Assembly: GCF_027595985.1 (NCBI RefSeq)
Contig: NC_073302.1
Coordinates: forward strand, 406,009,503 to 406,073,502
Source of the DNA: Sorex araneus
Lineage: Eukaryota > Chordata > Mammalia > Eulipotyphla > Soricidae
Reading direction: 5' to 3'
Length of the DNA stretch: 64,000 bases
Numbering within the stretch: position 1 is the stretch's first letter; every line of letters starts with the position of its first letter. The notes under the pieces are model-generated. The model had not been told where the DNA came from. It searched no databases and saw only the letters and a program-made list of their open reading frames with translations. Made by a program: the position numbers and the translations under genes. Shown here piece by piece: positions 1 to 11,249 of the stretch.

Positions 1-191
1 CACAGTTGACTGACTTGTCTGATGAAACCCTCACAGCCCGAAAATAGTGGTGGGTTATAGTAAAAAAACTCAATGAAATAAATGCCTCACCAAAAATACT
101 TTACCCAGCTAGACTCTCATTCATAACAGAAAGCACAACACACAGTTTCACAGATCAAAAAACAGCTCAGGAACTTCATATACTTAAAACC
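1..191 (+). mobile_element. LINE-1 ORF1 fragment
   Basis: This stretch is a diverged copy of the same L1 ORF1 C-terminal coding sequence found at about 35620-35800: both contain the gtggtgggttatagt / gtggtgggatatagt and cagctcaggaacttcata phrases in the same order. It is truncated by the window edge on the left. On the right it stops abruptly next to an antisense SINE fragment. It has no coding capacity of its own. Confidence 0.75.
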
Positions 192-207
192 ATGGTTACA
201 AGAACAT

Positions 208-336
208 CAGGGATCACTCTTGATGGCTCCGGGGACCGTTTGACCTTCTCAAGATCAAACCCAACTGGTTGGCCACTGTTTGGCTGTGTGCAAGGTGGGC
301 GCCCTACCCACTGTACTATCACTCTGCCCCCACCCT
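208..336 (-). mobile_element. Shrew SINE type A, degraded, antisense
   Basis: Reading the minus strand gives a degraded tRNA-like head followed by the type A body. On the plus strand it appears as ggggacc, then a run resembling 'caaccc..gttggcc', then gtgcaaggtgggcgcccta and cactgtactatcactct. It lies directly beside the L1 ORF1 fragment. Confidence 0.6.
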
Positions 337-734
337 CCACCGCTGTGGTTATTGGTGAAGAACCTCCTTACATATATTTTAGAGAAAACACTTTCCTGTC
401 ATTGATCTTTCTGGTAATCAGCATCACCAATGCCTGTAATCATCTCAGACTGCATCTTATTCTGTAAAATTTATTCACATACTCCTTGGAGAGCTCCTAT
501 TCCAAGAAAAAGGCCCTCTCTTTGGATATCAGTCAGAAATACATAATTCTCCACGCTCTGCCAACCACGTGGGCCAATGACATAGCTACCTTCATCCTTT
601 TGGGTTTCAGGTAGTAAATTCTCCCATTGCCACTGCCAGGCTGGACTCATGGTTGGCGAGTGTATTGTGGCCCAGAAGGATTCCCTAATTCAATCAAATT
701 TATTAGCCATGAAGATATTCTTTACTGCTTAATC
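337..734. other. No gene recognised
   Basis: Unassigned intergenic sequence between two antisense SINEs. I see no coding pattern, no splice-flanked exon and no repeat I can name. Confidence 0.4.
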
Positions 735-980
735 ATTGTATCACTGTCATCCCATTGCTCATCAATTTGTTCGAGTGGGCACCAGTAACGTCTCCATTGT
801 GAGACCTGTTGTTACTGTTTTTGGCATATTGAATATGCCACAGGGAGCTTGCCAGGTTCTGCCGTGCAGGCAGGATACTTTCGGTCACTTGCTGGGCTCT
901 CCGAGAGGGACGGAGGAACCGAACCTGGGTCAGCTGCATGCAAGACAAAAGCCCTACTTGCTGTGCTATCGCTCCAGCCC
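735..980 (-). mobile_element. Shrew SINE type B, antisense
   Basis: Near full-length type B SINE on the minus strand. The plus strand reads from the 3' end (tatcactgtcatcccattgc, caccagtaacgtctccattg) through the body (ttggcatattgaatatgcca, gagagggacggaggaaccga) to the tRNA-like head ending gctatcgctccagccc. Type B shares its head with type A but has a different body of about 170 bp. Confidence 0.85.
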
Positions 981-2066
981 TCCTGCCTAATATCTTGACT
1001 ATAGTCTGAGCATCACCAAATAAATAGTCTTTGACCTTAAGGTTTTAATCATAAATGAAAATTCGAAATACCTGTTATCAATGAATGATATTTTATACTT
1101 GAATCCTCTCCCTACCTTCTGCTCTCCTACAATATTTTGGCATACGTTTAAAGAATCAAGAAGCTTCCAAGTCAAAGCTTTGTCTGGGCTGAAAGTATTT
1201 CTGTCTTTATCTTTCTCTTCCCATTCTTTCTTCTGGAGGGTAAACAAATAAAGGACCCCTCCATTATACCCCTCCATATTCTGCCCTCACCCCACAATTC
1301 AGCTCCCCAAGATAGTTAGTGCCAACTTTCTTGTCAAAGGGTTAAGGTAACTTTAAAGGAAAAGTAGGCAAGGATGAGTTCAGCTGAGTGTTAGATTTGA
1401 GTTTCTTCAGAAGCCAAAGGCCATCGGCAATTCTTATGTCAACTATTTACAACAGGATGCCTGCTTGGACTCAGAACTAAACTATCCACATTGGAACGCC
1501 TTCTCTGAGGCTCCTGCTTGTTATTTTTAGAAGGGAAATCTCCATGCCACGTTTGAGAAGATTGGTCTCTCTTCTGAAGGACCCATTTTCACCCCAAAAC
1601 CCATCTCCCTGCTAGAGCATCTGGCATATTTGGGACTTTGAACTGAGTTTTCTCACAGGGTTTGCTCTTATTCTGCACAGCCCCCATCTCATGGAAAGCA
1701 ATATGGTGTCCTGGCTGTGTTACATGTGAATGATGGAGATGAAGTACTGGGCGATAATATGGTAAGTCTTCATGAAATATCAGTCATAGATTTTCAGAAA
1801 TTCAACTTGAAGAGAACTGAAGCAGGCCCTGAACATCATCACTGTTGTTCAATACTGAGACTTCAATATCTTTATGAAACACTGTTACATGAACAAGTGT
1901 TCTTTAGAGACCTGTTGTATTTCCCAGAACTTCCTCCTCTTTGTCCTCATGCTGCCCCCATCAAATCCACTCCTCTATCACAAACACAATTAAAGGATGG
2001 CAGTGGGCTAGAGAAGCATCCAAAATATGGGTTTGGCTATGAAATAAGAACATATACTATGGTAAA

Positions 2067-2070
<4 letters not shown>
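981..2070. other. Intergenic, no gene recognised
   Basis: About 1.1 kb with no identifiable exon, RNA gene or repeat. Open reading frames here are short and show no family resemblance. Confidence 0.4.

Positions 2071-2116
<46 letters not shown>
2071..2116. repeat. (GT)23 microsatellite
   Basis: Uninterrupted GT dinucleotide run of 46 bp. It explains the Cys-Val alternation in the open frame that crosses it. Confidence 0.95.
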
Positions 2117-2117
<1 letters not shown>

Positions 2118-2165
2118 GGTTGGGGGAGAACGGAACTGTGCAGGCACTAAGGAAAACACAGGGCC

Positions 2166-2283
2166 TTTTTTTTTAATTTTTAAAATTTTATTGAATCACC
2201 ATGAGATAGTTACAAGCTTTCATGTTTGGGTTACAATCTTACAATGATCAAATACCCATCCCTCCACCAATGCACATTCCCCA
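2166..2283 (-). mobile_element. L1-type 3' tail, antisense
   Basis: Begins on the plus strand with an oligo-T/A-rich run, then attgaatcaccatgagatag, gttacaagctttcatg and catccctccaccaatgcaca. The same phrases recur at 21086-21362 and 59228-59925 and, in sense orientation, at the ends of the L1 copies at 29250-29375 and 45170-45265. It is therefore a 3'-end fragment of the local L1 family, inserted antisense. Confidence 0.7.
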
Positions 2284-2417
2284 GAGCCAGGCCTTGAACA
2301 GTCTTACAGTCCAGGCTGCTCCTAGTCCTCGGATAAGATCATGACCTACTCTGAGGCGCACCTGTGTTGGCTGCTGACTCTGCGGTTGCCTAAGATGGCT
2401 TTCACAAAAATTAAGCT

Positions 2418-2690
2418 GGAGGGCTGGAGAGTGAGTACATGTGTTAAGGCATATGCCTCCCTCACGTGTGGCCGCTGACAGTGGTTCTATCTGGGACACT
2501 ACATAGTCTCCTGATCATCACCAAATGGACACTGGAGATCCCCAGCTCCCTGGTACTTGTAGGGCCTAAGCAGCACTGTATCCCAGGGCCCTTGGTGCCA
2601 CCTACTCCCCCGACCCAAAGCCCGTTCCCCACCCCCGCCCATTCTGTAAAGCATTTGGGAGGCATCCTTCCACCAAAAACAAAAGAAAGA
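2418..2690 (+). mobile_element. Old SINE-like repeat (diverged)
   Basis: Starts with ggagggctggagagtgagta, resembling a worn tRNA-like SINE head, followed by a CA-rich body ('ccagctccctggtacttg', 'gggcccttggtgcca'). Divergence is too high to place it in type A or B with certainty. Confidence 0.4.
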
Positions 2691-3415
2691 AAACTTTAGG
2701 GCCTGGAGGGTCTCACGTTTTTTTGCCTGTAAGTAATAACAAAAATAATCCAATATTCAATGAAGACAATAAAGAGTAATAGTGACAGTTCTCCATAGAT
2801 GTTGATCACCTTGAGCAGCAGTTGGCAGGAAATCAGTTGCTGACTTAACTTTGATACATTAATACATTTTTTGCATGGGAAGTTACAACAGAGCCTACCC
2901 AAGAGTGAGAATCAAAGATCCACTAGTCTCATGCTTTGATGCCAAATTCTGACTCCATTAAAATTTATTCACAATGACTTCCTAAAACCTCGTTATTAAC
3001 AATGCTACCTAGGACTTGTCCAGGAAAAAAGCTTTCATGCACATAATTTTAGCACTCCTAAGCCCACAAAAAATTATTGTCTCTGGAGACAATAGGAGAA
3101 AAAGAATTGGAGGTTTGCACAAAATCACACAGCAAAATATGGAAATTCCTCCCCCCCAAATAGGAAGTGAATCTGTTTCAACTGCAGGACCTTTGGCTTC
3201 TCTCTCTGGGATATTTCCCCTCATCCTTATGGTTCCTGCTCATTGAGTTGTCATGCCAATGTTGCCCACTCAGAGGGGAGGTGTCTTTCTAAGCTCCAAG
3301 ACTACAGTTTACACCCATCCTCCAAAGGTGTTATTAAAATGTGCCCCAAAGCCAAATCTACACTTCCTCTTCCCACCCCCCTACTCTCATCTATTCAATG
3401 GCATTGTCTGGAAAT
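2691..3415. other. Intergenic, no gene recognised
   Basis: AT-rich sequence without recognisable exons or repeats. Confidence 0.35.
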
Positions 3416-3560
3416 AACATTTTATTGGAACCACAGATGTGCCTATCCATTCACAGATAATATCTGTGGCTGCTTTCTCACCTCAAGTGCAGAGCTGAAT
3501 GGTAGATATGGAGATTTACAATTCTTAGGCCTAAAATATTTGCCTAAAATATTAAGCCTC
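3416..3560. mobile_element. Ancient interspersed repeat, probably hAT-type DNA transposon fossil
   Basis: Contains attttattggaaccacag, cctatccattcacagata, tggctgctttctcacct and cagagctgaatggtag in the order known from a common ancient mammalian non-autonomous repeat ('...tttattggaacacagcc...cattcgtttac...tggctgcttt...gcagagttgagtag...'). I believe it belongs to the hAT group but cannot assign the family. A second worn copy is at 17216-17345. Confidence 0.45.
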
Positions 3561-4884
3561 AAATATTTGCTACCTGTACTACTGTATTATATCTCAGAAC
3601 TGAGAATAGTAGACTATTAATGAATATTTGTTGCAGGATAAAGACCCTTGGCTTCTCTAGTTTTATACTCCCTACATGATGTTCTCTTCACATTTAGGGT
3701 GATCCAAATAACCAGATTCCCTTTGTTACTACATAGCTCACTTTCCATTAACAATGCCTTTTTACTTTTAATATAGGCACCCCAAGGGCATTTCCCCACA
3801 ATTTATTTTTTAATGCTATTACTGAATACTAAATTTACTAGTGCATCAAATTTTAATTATAATACGTATTAGCATTTTGATAAGGATCCTAATGCTTACT
3901 GATAGTTTCATGGAGCCATACATTATTTATTTTCTTAATGCCATATATGTAAAACTGGGAATTACTACACTACAAATGACAAAGTGGGACCATTACAACC
4001 CAATTCTAAGCTTTCTCATTCCAGCTAGGAAAGCTCTGAAGCGTTCATCAAGGAGGATACAGAGGATGGAAACTATTCAATTCCTTCTGACAAATTTTTA
4101 TTGAGTTCCTCTCTCCTCGCCTCTTTTTCATGCTTCTGGTCCCAAAGACCAAAGAGATTAGAGACAAGATGAACCAGGGACCAAAAGTGGCTTGACATAA
4201 AATAATCAGGAGCAAAACTTTTTTAGATGACAGCCCCCAATTCCAAATTACCTCAGAAATAGACAGATTGTCAGATTTTGTGTTTTAGCTGAAGTCAGTG
4301 ACAAGAGCCTAGTCATGTGCAAAGAAAATCTAGGATCACATTGATTGGCACCTCTCCCCCACTCTGCCTCCTCACACACCTTTCTTTCCAATGAGTAATA
4401 TGCCACTGAGTTTCTCCAGATTGTCCATTAAAACCATCAAAGGAAGTTTTGTGTTCTGAGCCAGAAGGCTGTGTTTTCTTCCTTTTCTACTCATTTCCCC
4501 CAAATAACTTCGAGTTTCTTTTAGTTCAGTATCAATAGGCTTACCAATGCACATTATCAGAATGTACAAAGTCCATTTTCTTTCTCCTTTGCCTCTCCAA
4601 ATATTTGCTGGTAGAACATTTGGAAATAAATGCAGAAGGAAAAATACTTAAGACCCTTCATTGTATGTTTGTTATTCCAGTGTCAAGAATACCTATTGTG
4701 ATAGTATTATTCAGTAAGGAGACTCACTTCCCTTTCATGTGCTCCACATAAAAGGAGTTCCTGGGGTTAAGGAGAAACAATGCACAATGCTAGAACTTCC
4801 CATAGGAGAGCCCCATGGAAACGCAAACATATTTCTCATATGATTTGTTTATTTAACTACCCCTGAGCACCCTTGTTTTCTGCC
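3561..4884. other. Intergenic, no gene recognised
   Basis: AT-rich DNA with only short shadow reading frames; nothing named. Confidence 0.35.
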
Positions 4885-5110
4885 CAGTCATTCTCTATTC
4901 CCTTATCCTGCTCTATATTTTTCATCACACATGTCACTGTTTTATTATTCTGTTATCTGTGTATTAGCTTACTTATTAATTTTGTCTTCCCCACTAGCAT
5001 GGAATCACATGGTCTTATACTTGACTGGCTCTTCTGCAAGTATCCTTTGAATCCTTTTAATAATACCTAGCACACAGTGTCTTGAACAATATACAATTCA
5101 ATATAACATT
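4885..5110 (+). mobile_element. LINE-2 3'-end fragment
   Basis: Carries ttctctattcccttatcctg, then ttttgtcttccccactagca, then a worn 'tagcacacagtgtcttgaac' section. This is the order of the LINE-2 3' end (ccctg...ttttattt...tgtctccccactagaatgt...gcacatagtaggtgctcaat). Diverged, as expected of a pre-placental element. Confidence 0.5.
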
Positions 5111-5539
5111 GCTCACTGTCCTGTTCGTCAAGTGCCATGGACACTGCAAGCTCTCTTTGCTGATCACATGTCATTTTGCTCCTGGATCATCTCTGGGTAT
5201 CTCTGCCTGTTCTTCGGATTCCAATGTCCCCATCTCGCTAACTCCTGTGCAGATCACAGCTTTGCAACTACCAGAGCAGTTCTCCTCATTGTGCAGAGGA
5301 CTTTTGTGTCTGGCGTTTGCTTCTCCCCGGGAGAGCCTGCAGTCTCTGTCACAGGCCCAGGGGCCTCAGCTCAAGGTCTGGTTCCCAGGAACCCAAGATG
5401 ACACACTGAGTGACTAATGGATCCATTGTTAAGATTTTACACAAACACCAATCATTCCCTGAATATTGGCAATGAAAAAATAGATTTATCACTTTTCCCT
5501 TGATAATAAGTAAAACAGTAAAGAATTGAAATTTATCAC

Positions 5540-5812
5540 CTAAATCTATGGTGGACTAGAATGATAGCACAGTGGGTAGAGTGTTGGCCTTGCACGAGGC
5601 CTACCCAGGTTGGATTCCTTCATCCCTCTCGGAGAGCCCGGCAAACTACCGAGAGTATCCCGCGCACATAGCAGAGCCTGGCAAGCTCCCCGTGCCGTAT
5701 TTGATATGCCAAGAATAGTAACAGCAAGTCTCACTATGGAGATGTTACTGGTGGCTGCTCAAGCAAATCGATGAACAACAGGATGACAGTGCTACAGTGC
5801 TAAATCTATGGT
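5540..5812 (+). mobile_element. Shrew SINE type B with 13-bp target-site duplication
   Basis: The element spans 5553-5799: a tRNA-like head (gatagcacagtgggtag ... ccaggttggattcc), body (gagagcccggcaaactaccg, tttgatatgccaagaatagt) and tail (caaatcgatgaac, gacagtgctacagtg). It is flanked by perfect direct repeats ctaaatctatggt at 5540-5552 and 5800-5812, the mark of target-primed reverse transcription. Full length and fairly young. Confidence 0.9.
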
Positions 5813-6660
5813 AAAATTAATTACTTGGAGCATTTTGGATGGGGCTCAGTTTCTAAAGTAATTTCATGAACAATAACTATAAAATACTTTAAAAAAATCA
5901 AGTAACTTCATCTCTATCAACCATGTAGAATTACGTATCTGGAAATTAATGTGGTGATTCAAAAAGAATTATAACAAAGAAAAATGTTAAGTGATTTGCT
6001 CTTGATATTGCCTTCTTCTATAATTCCCGGTTAATATCCTCATTTCTCAGTCAAACGTAGGTAAATTACATTTACTTTGCACTCCTCAGAATGCCATTAG
6101 CACAAATGATAGCATATCTGCGTAACTAATTTTGATTAAATTGTGTTGCATCTAAGTATCTAGATGCCAGGTTTGTTTCTTCAAATGTTATCTACTTAGT
6201 TTACATTGTCACCCACAATTTCCCCCTATTCAAGGCAGTTAAATGAGTACTGTGTCAAAGGTCAAATCCCACAGAACTGGCAGATGGAGAAATGGAGGAT
6301 GATGGCATTTTTGAATATCAATTAATTTGATTTTCAGAAATAATTTCTAGTTAAAAAAAGACAACCAGTTAGGCTTCTGCTCTCCTGCCCTCTTGATCTT
6401 GCCGGTCCACAGGTAGCAGGTGTTTTCCGGAGCTCTGCTTAGGATCATTGCTGGCAGTTTTGTAGGAAACAGAGGCTGGTAGTTTTTGCATGCGGCAATT
6501 AGCTGGTATAAGAAAACATGAATTCCTCCATTTTTTATACTTTCTCTTCTTACGCATGTGGTTTCCACAGTTTCAATCATCTTGTGTTACTCCAGACACC
6601 CAAAGAACAAAGAACGCATAAAGAAATCATCTCATGAAAGATCCATAACATCTCACTCTG
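5813..6660. other. Intergenic, no gene recognised
   Basis: No exon, RNA gene or repeat could be named here. Confidence 0.35.
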
Positions 6661-6663
6661 TTT

Positions 6664-6690
6664 GCATGCATGCATGCATGTGTGGCATAC

Positions 6691-6725
<35 letters not shown>
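6664..6725. repeat. (TGCA)n followed by (GT)n microsatellite
   Basis: A gcat tetranucleotide run (6664-6680), a short spacer, then an uninterrupted GT run from 6693 to 6725. Confidence 0.9.
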
Positions 6726-6727
<2 letters not shown>

Positions 6728-6924
6728 CCTTAAGTCCTGGAAACTTTGTGCAAATCACACTTCTTCACACTCAAAAATGCTCTCTGCTGTTAATTCTCAG
6801 CAACTAAGTTTTGAGTCTGGAGACATTTGATTTTTGAGTCATTTCTTGTTTTTACTGATGTGAATTTAATGTGGACCCACAGTCATCACTTCTTACTGTT
6901 GATACAACAGCCAGAGCAATACGG

Positions 6925-7045
6925 GTATTTGTTGGGGGCTATAGGGAGCACAACCAGGCTCAGGGGACCATGCACTGCTGGAGACTAAATCTAGGGTTCC
7001 ATCGTGAAGGCCCTGTGTGCGCCCACACCTCCCTCCATCCCAAAG
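6925..7045 (-). mobile_element. Degraded SINE type A, antisense
   Basis: Plus strand shows gctcaggggaccatgcactg, a 'tagggttcc' remnant of the B-box complement, and a worn 3' portion. Only a part of the element is left. Confidence 0.4.
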
Positions 7046-8043
7046 CCTTTTTTTAATACCTTTTGGATGTCCAGGTAATCAAATATTTGGTCCGCAGGAG
7101 AGCATCAGTTCCACTCTAACCGCAGCATCAAAGATTTTACAGTGAGATGTTTATGGAGAGGAGACTGAGGACCTGAGGTAATTAAGCAAGGGCTTCCTTA
7201 TTTTATGCAAACAACCATATGACATGTGCACTAAGCAGGCAATCATGTATATGCGAATGGAGCTATGTGTTATCAAAACTGCAGGAAAGCTAATTCAGCA
7301 CCTTTCTAGATGTGTGTATTTAACAATTTGCTGCATGTAATTATATGGAAATGGTAAGCAGTTTTATAAGCCGTTGTGATTTAATTTTATCAATCCAAGG
7401 TTAGCAGCTTTGGTGGTTTTAGTTTGCTCTGTATGTGAGGTTTTAAAATATCTAGAAATGTCACTATCAGCAAACTTCCCTGTCAGATAAAGTCAAATAA
7501 TAAAGTACATCAAACACCACCTTTCCCCTCAGTGGGGTTCCCTGGGCAGTAGTGCTCGTCCCAGATCTAGAATCAGACACTGTGTTCTTATCTCCAGGTA
7601 TACTTATCTTCTAGTTAGTTACACTCCCTTCCACTATACTCATATCCCAGAGTTTCCATCCAATTCACTCTTCTCTAGTCTCCTTCCCAAATGCTGGTTC
7701 CCACATCCTAGTGGCCCCATATGTTACCAAAGCCGATAATCATGAATCAAAAAAGTCATGGTCTATCGATGTTCCTTGGAACCTGGGATTCAGAACTTAC
7801 ACAGTATAATATACTGTTGTCTAAAATATCTACTCTTATGACCAGCACCATTCATTTCTCAAGAAAATAGTTTATTTTCACAAGCCATTCCCTAAGTCCC
7901 ATGATCTCAAAATAGAGTTAATTGAAGATGAATGCCATGAGGTTGTGCATGTTCATAAGCTATAACTTTGCTAATCTTGGATATTCTAATTTGACTCTTG
8001 GAAAGATTTGAAAGACAGGAGTATTCAAGAGAAATACAAATCT
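7046..8043. other. Intergenic, no gene recognised
   Basis: No recognisable coding or repeat signal. Confidence 0.35.
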
Positions 8044-8200
8044 GGAGCTGGAGTGATAGTATAGTATTGCCTTGCATGTGATTGACCTGAGTTAAATCAC
8101 CAGCAACCCATATGGTCCCCCTGAGCACTGCTAGGAGTGATCCCTGAGCACAATGCAAGGAGAAAACCCTGAGCACCACTGACTGTGCCCTCCCAAAAAG
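8044..8200 (+). mobile_element. Shrew SINE type A, diverged
   Basis: Head 'gctggagtgatagtatagta', then 'acccatatggtccccctgag', 'gctaggagtgatccctgagc' and a final cccaaaaag. Several substitutions and short deletions in the head make it an older type A copy. Confidence 0.75.
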
Positions 8201-9087
8201 ATTGTGTCCCCCAAATATAAATTAACTAAATTAAGTGAAAAATAATTGCTCAGGTCTTTCTTGTGAACATAAATGCAATATATTCTAAAATCCACCAAGT
8301 AGCACAGCACAAATGCAAGCAATATATTCTTAAAATTTACCAAGTAGCATTTGCCAGTGATGCCAAAACACCATTGTTATATACAAATTATAGTTTTCTC
8401 AGTAGTGGCATAGGACCCTTAGGAGTTAAGCTAGTTCTGCTTACCAATTCATGGTACTCTTAAATTGTACATTGTGAGTTTAAACATGATACCAATTTTA
8501 AAGTATTACTTCTTTACTCTAGATACTCCTTTAAGAGATTGAAAAAGGATACCATTTATATGTCACAAAATTGTATGGTGTGGAATGATAATTGTGTGTA
8601 TGGATTTTTTGACCCCAATCAAAAAGTCCTTTGAAAGAGTAAAACTCTGACCATAAAGTTTTAAAATTCTTTGTGTCATTTTTCTTTTCCTTTTGTGTAT
8701 GCAATAGAACAGAAGTTCTCAAAGTGTGCCTGTAGTGTGTTGGGAACTCCCAGACCCACACAGAAGACCTAAACCATCAATTACTTTTCATAATAATACT
8801 AAGATGCTGTCCTTTTCAACGTGATCACATTTTCAGAGAAGGTACAAAAGCAATGACAGATATAAAAGTTTATGCCTTGTTATCTATTAGTCTAGTGGCC
8901 ACAATTTTAATCAGTATATTGTTCATCCAATTAGTGTTTTAAAGAGTCCTCTAATGAAGCAAAAATTGCTTCAGCTGGAAAATAGAAAATTAGGGTTATT
9001 GAGGAAAAATCACTTATGAAATATAAATTACATTTCCAAGCAAAAAAACAAAATTTTAAAACTTTGTCCCTGTCACTGCAACTTTTC

Positions 9088-9191
9088 TTTATGGTATACA
9101 TCATGAATTTCTGTATCATCCTTGAGCAGGGGCTATACTAATCGGCTCTGTATCACTCCAATTTGAGTATATGTACTCCTGAAGTGAGCCT
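9088..9191 (-). pseudogene. U6 snRNA retropseudogene
   Basis: The reverse complement reads ggctcacttcaggagtacat, atactcaaattggagtgata, cagagccgattagtatagcc and cctgctcaaggatgatacag. This follows U6 snRNA from its 5' stem through the ACAGAGA region to the 3' end over about 104 of 107 nucleotides, with scattered mismatches. The ACAGAGA box reads acagagc and the run before it has drifted, so it is not functional. No U6 promoter elements (PSE, TATA) are evident upstream (to its right), as expected of an L1-mobilised copy. Confidence 0.85.
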
Positions 9192-9724
9192 GGCCACTGT
9201 AAACTTAATAGCTTCACAACACTTCATGTTTCTTCAGAATAGCTGGGTAAAGACAGTAACAAATGTCTTTTCTTTCTCAATGCTGCATAACAAAATGTAC
9301 TAACATTTAGAAGATCGACATAACTCAGTAGGCCAATGTATCTCAAATGACCATTGCACGTTACTACAAAATCATGCATGAATAAGATATCCATTTAAGA
9401 AGCAAGGTGAAACAACTGATTTTATTGTAAGAGAATATAAATTTCATTGCAATTTTCCAACATGATTTCAACACTGCAACTAGTATTTGATAAGCTGCCT
9501 TTTGCTGAGTTCTGATGACTTATAAAGAATACTAAATACTATTAGAAGACTACTAAAGGTTATTAAAATCCAGTGAAATATGATTAGTGCATACTTCCAC
9601 ATAGATGCTAGATATTTCTCTTTTCCTGTACTTCAAAGAACCGATATATATTAGATTAAATGTAGAATCAGATATAAGAATATATTGATATAAGAATATA
9701 TTGAAGGTTTATTAAAACACATAT

Positions 9725-9890
9725 TGGGGCCAGAAAGGTGGTATAGTAGGTAGAATGTTTGCTTTGCACCAGCTGACTAAGATTTGATTTCCAGCATTCC
9801 TGGGCCCACCAGAAATGATGCCAAGTGCAGAGCCAGGAGTAAATCCTGAGCATGGTCAGGTGTGATCCAAAAGCAAATAAACAAAAGAGA
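9725..9890 (+). mobile_element. Shrew SINE type A, diverged
   Basis: Starts ggggccagaaaggtggtata, passes through a worn B box (agatttgatttcc) and ends gtgtgatccaaaagcaaata. Older copy of the type A family. Confidence 0.7.
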
Positions 9891-10002
9891 ACACACACTA
9901 AAGAGACTTGGAATAAAGCAAAACCATACACTCCTCACACTAACACTTTTTGAAAATATATTTCTTAGAATGTTACTTTAACGTGTTCATTTTCTTTTTT
10001 TT

Positions 10003-10234
10003 GGAGCGATAGCACAGCGGTTGGGCGTTTGCCTTTCACGCGGCCGACCCGAGTTCGATTCCTCCGCCGCTCTCGGAGAGCCCAGCAAGCTACCGAGAGT
10101 TTCGAGCCCACGCAGCAGAGCCTGGCAAGCTACCCGTGCATATTGGATATGCCAAAAACAGTAACAATAAGTCTCTCAATGAGAGACATTACTGGTGCCT
10201 GCTCGAACAAATCGATGAGCAACGGGATGACAGT
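10003..10234 (+). mobile_element. Shrew SINE type B
   Basis: Head ggagcgatagcacagcggtt with an intact B box (gagttcgattcc), body gagagcccagcaagctaccg and gatatgccaaaaacagtaac, tail caaatcgatgagcaacggga ending cagtg. An oligo-T run directly precedes it. A possible short duplication (actttaac) lies at 9975 and 10236, but the spacing is not clean. Confidence 0.85.
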
Positions 10235-10379
10235 GACTTTAACATATAATGTATTTGCTATTCTTAATTTTAGAGTAATTTAATAGTTTTTAAAATTCTC
10301 AATTTTAATTTTCAATATTATAAATATCAATAAACAAAATCTATAAAAACTTTTGGAGGATCCTCAATAATTTGGGGCA

Positions 10380-10545
10380 GGAGGTATTTTTTTTACAATC
10401 AGCAGTGTTCAGCGCTACACCTGGCTTGGTACTCAAGGTTTGCTCGAAGTGACACTCAGTGTATACGTTGCCAGGGGCTAAACCTAGGGTTTCTGCCTAC
10501 AAAATATGAGCAGTCCTTCGAACCATCTTCTGCCACACCTACTCA
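10380..10545 (-). mobile_element. Degraded SINE-like repeat, antisense
   Basis: Plus strand shows an oligo-T start, 'cagtgttcagcgctacacc' and 'ggggctaaacctagggtttc', the worn complement of a SINE B box, followed by 'cgaaccatcttctgcca'. Weak assignment. Confidence 0.35.
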
Positions 10546-10621
10546 ATGATTTTTAAGTGCATGAAGCAATTCTAAGATTTTCATTAAATAAATCATTGTA
10601 CACCAAGTGCCTCAAAACAGA

Positions 10622-10805
10622 AGACTTTGTTAAAGAAACTATGGGTGCATCTATACAATGGAATACTATGCAGCAGTTAGGATAAATGAAGTTATAAAAT
10701 TTGTTTATAAATAGATGGACATGGAGAATATCATGCTGACTAACATGAGGCAGAAAAAGAGAGGTAGACATAAAATTATTGGTCTCATTTATGAGATAAA
10801 TTTAA
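10622..10805 (+). mobile_element. LINE-1 ORF2 C-terminal/3' fragment
   Basis: Contains gtgcatctatacaatggaat, actatgcagcagttaggata and gatggacatggagaatatca. These match the L1 ORF2 C-terminal phrase also seen at 28745-28830. Short, frame-broken remnant. Confidence 0.75.
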
Positions 10806-10825
10806 AAACGCAATTAAAAATAAAT

Positions 10826-11062
10826 AGCACTGTAGCACTGTCATCCCATTGTTCATTGATTTGCTCAAGCAGGCACCAGTAATGTCTCCATTATGAGACT
10901 TGCACAACAGGTAGGGCCTTGCACGTGGCTGACTCGGTTTCCATTCCCCTGTCCCTTTCACAGAGCTTGGTAAGCTACCGAGAGTATCCCACCTGCATGG
11001 TGGAGCCTGGCAAGCTACCTGTGGCATATTTGATATGCCAAAAACAGTAACAAAATGTCTCA
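10826..11062. mobile_element. Rearranged SINE type B (inverted tail plus sense body)
   Basis: From 10826 to about 10903 the plus strand shows the antisense type B 3' end (agcactgtcatcccattgtt, caccagtaatgtctccatta). From about 10904 it switches to sense orientation from within the head (caggtagggccttgcacgtg) through the body (taccgagagtatcccacc, gatatgccaaaaacagtaac). The element is therefore a head-in-the-middle rearrangement. Confidence 0.7.
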
Positions 11063-11249
11063 GTAACAAAAATAAATAAAATAAAAAATAAATAGTTGTA
11101 CAATATTGATATGAGGTACAAGCGGATGTCTGTTAGTCCTTTATATACATATAAAATAAAAATTCTAAATTATTTTTTAAAAATTAAAATAAAAATTCTG
11201 TGCTAAAAAATATTATTTTCAAAGTTACTTTGTCAGAATATTTTTCTTT

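Noticed and set aside
1717..2247. 176-codon open frame
   Set aside because: Crosses a (GT)23 microsatellite (Cys-Val repeat) and an antisense L1 tail; no family resemblance.
10003..10075. tRNA gene (A-box and B-box-like sequence)
   Set aside because: It is the tRNA-derived head of a SINE; the same head recurs dozens of times and does not fold as a full tRNA with a mature 3' end.
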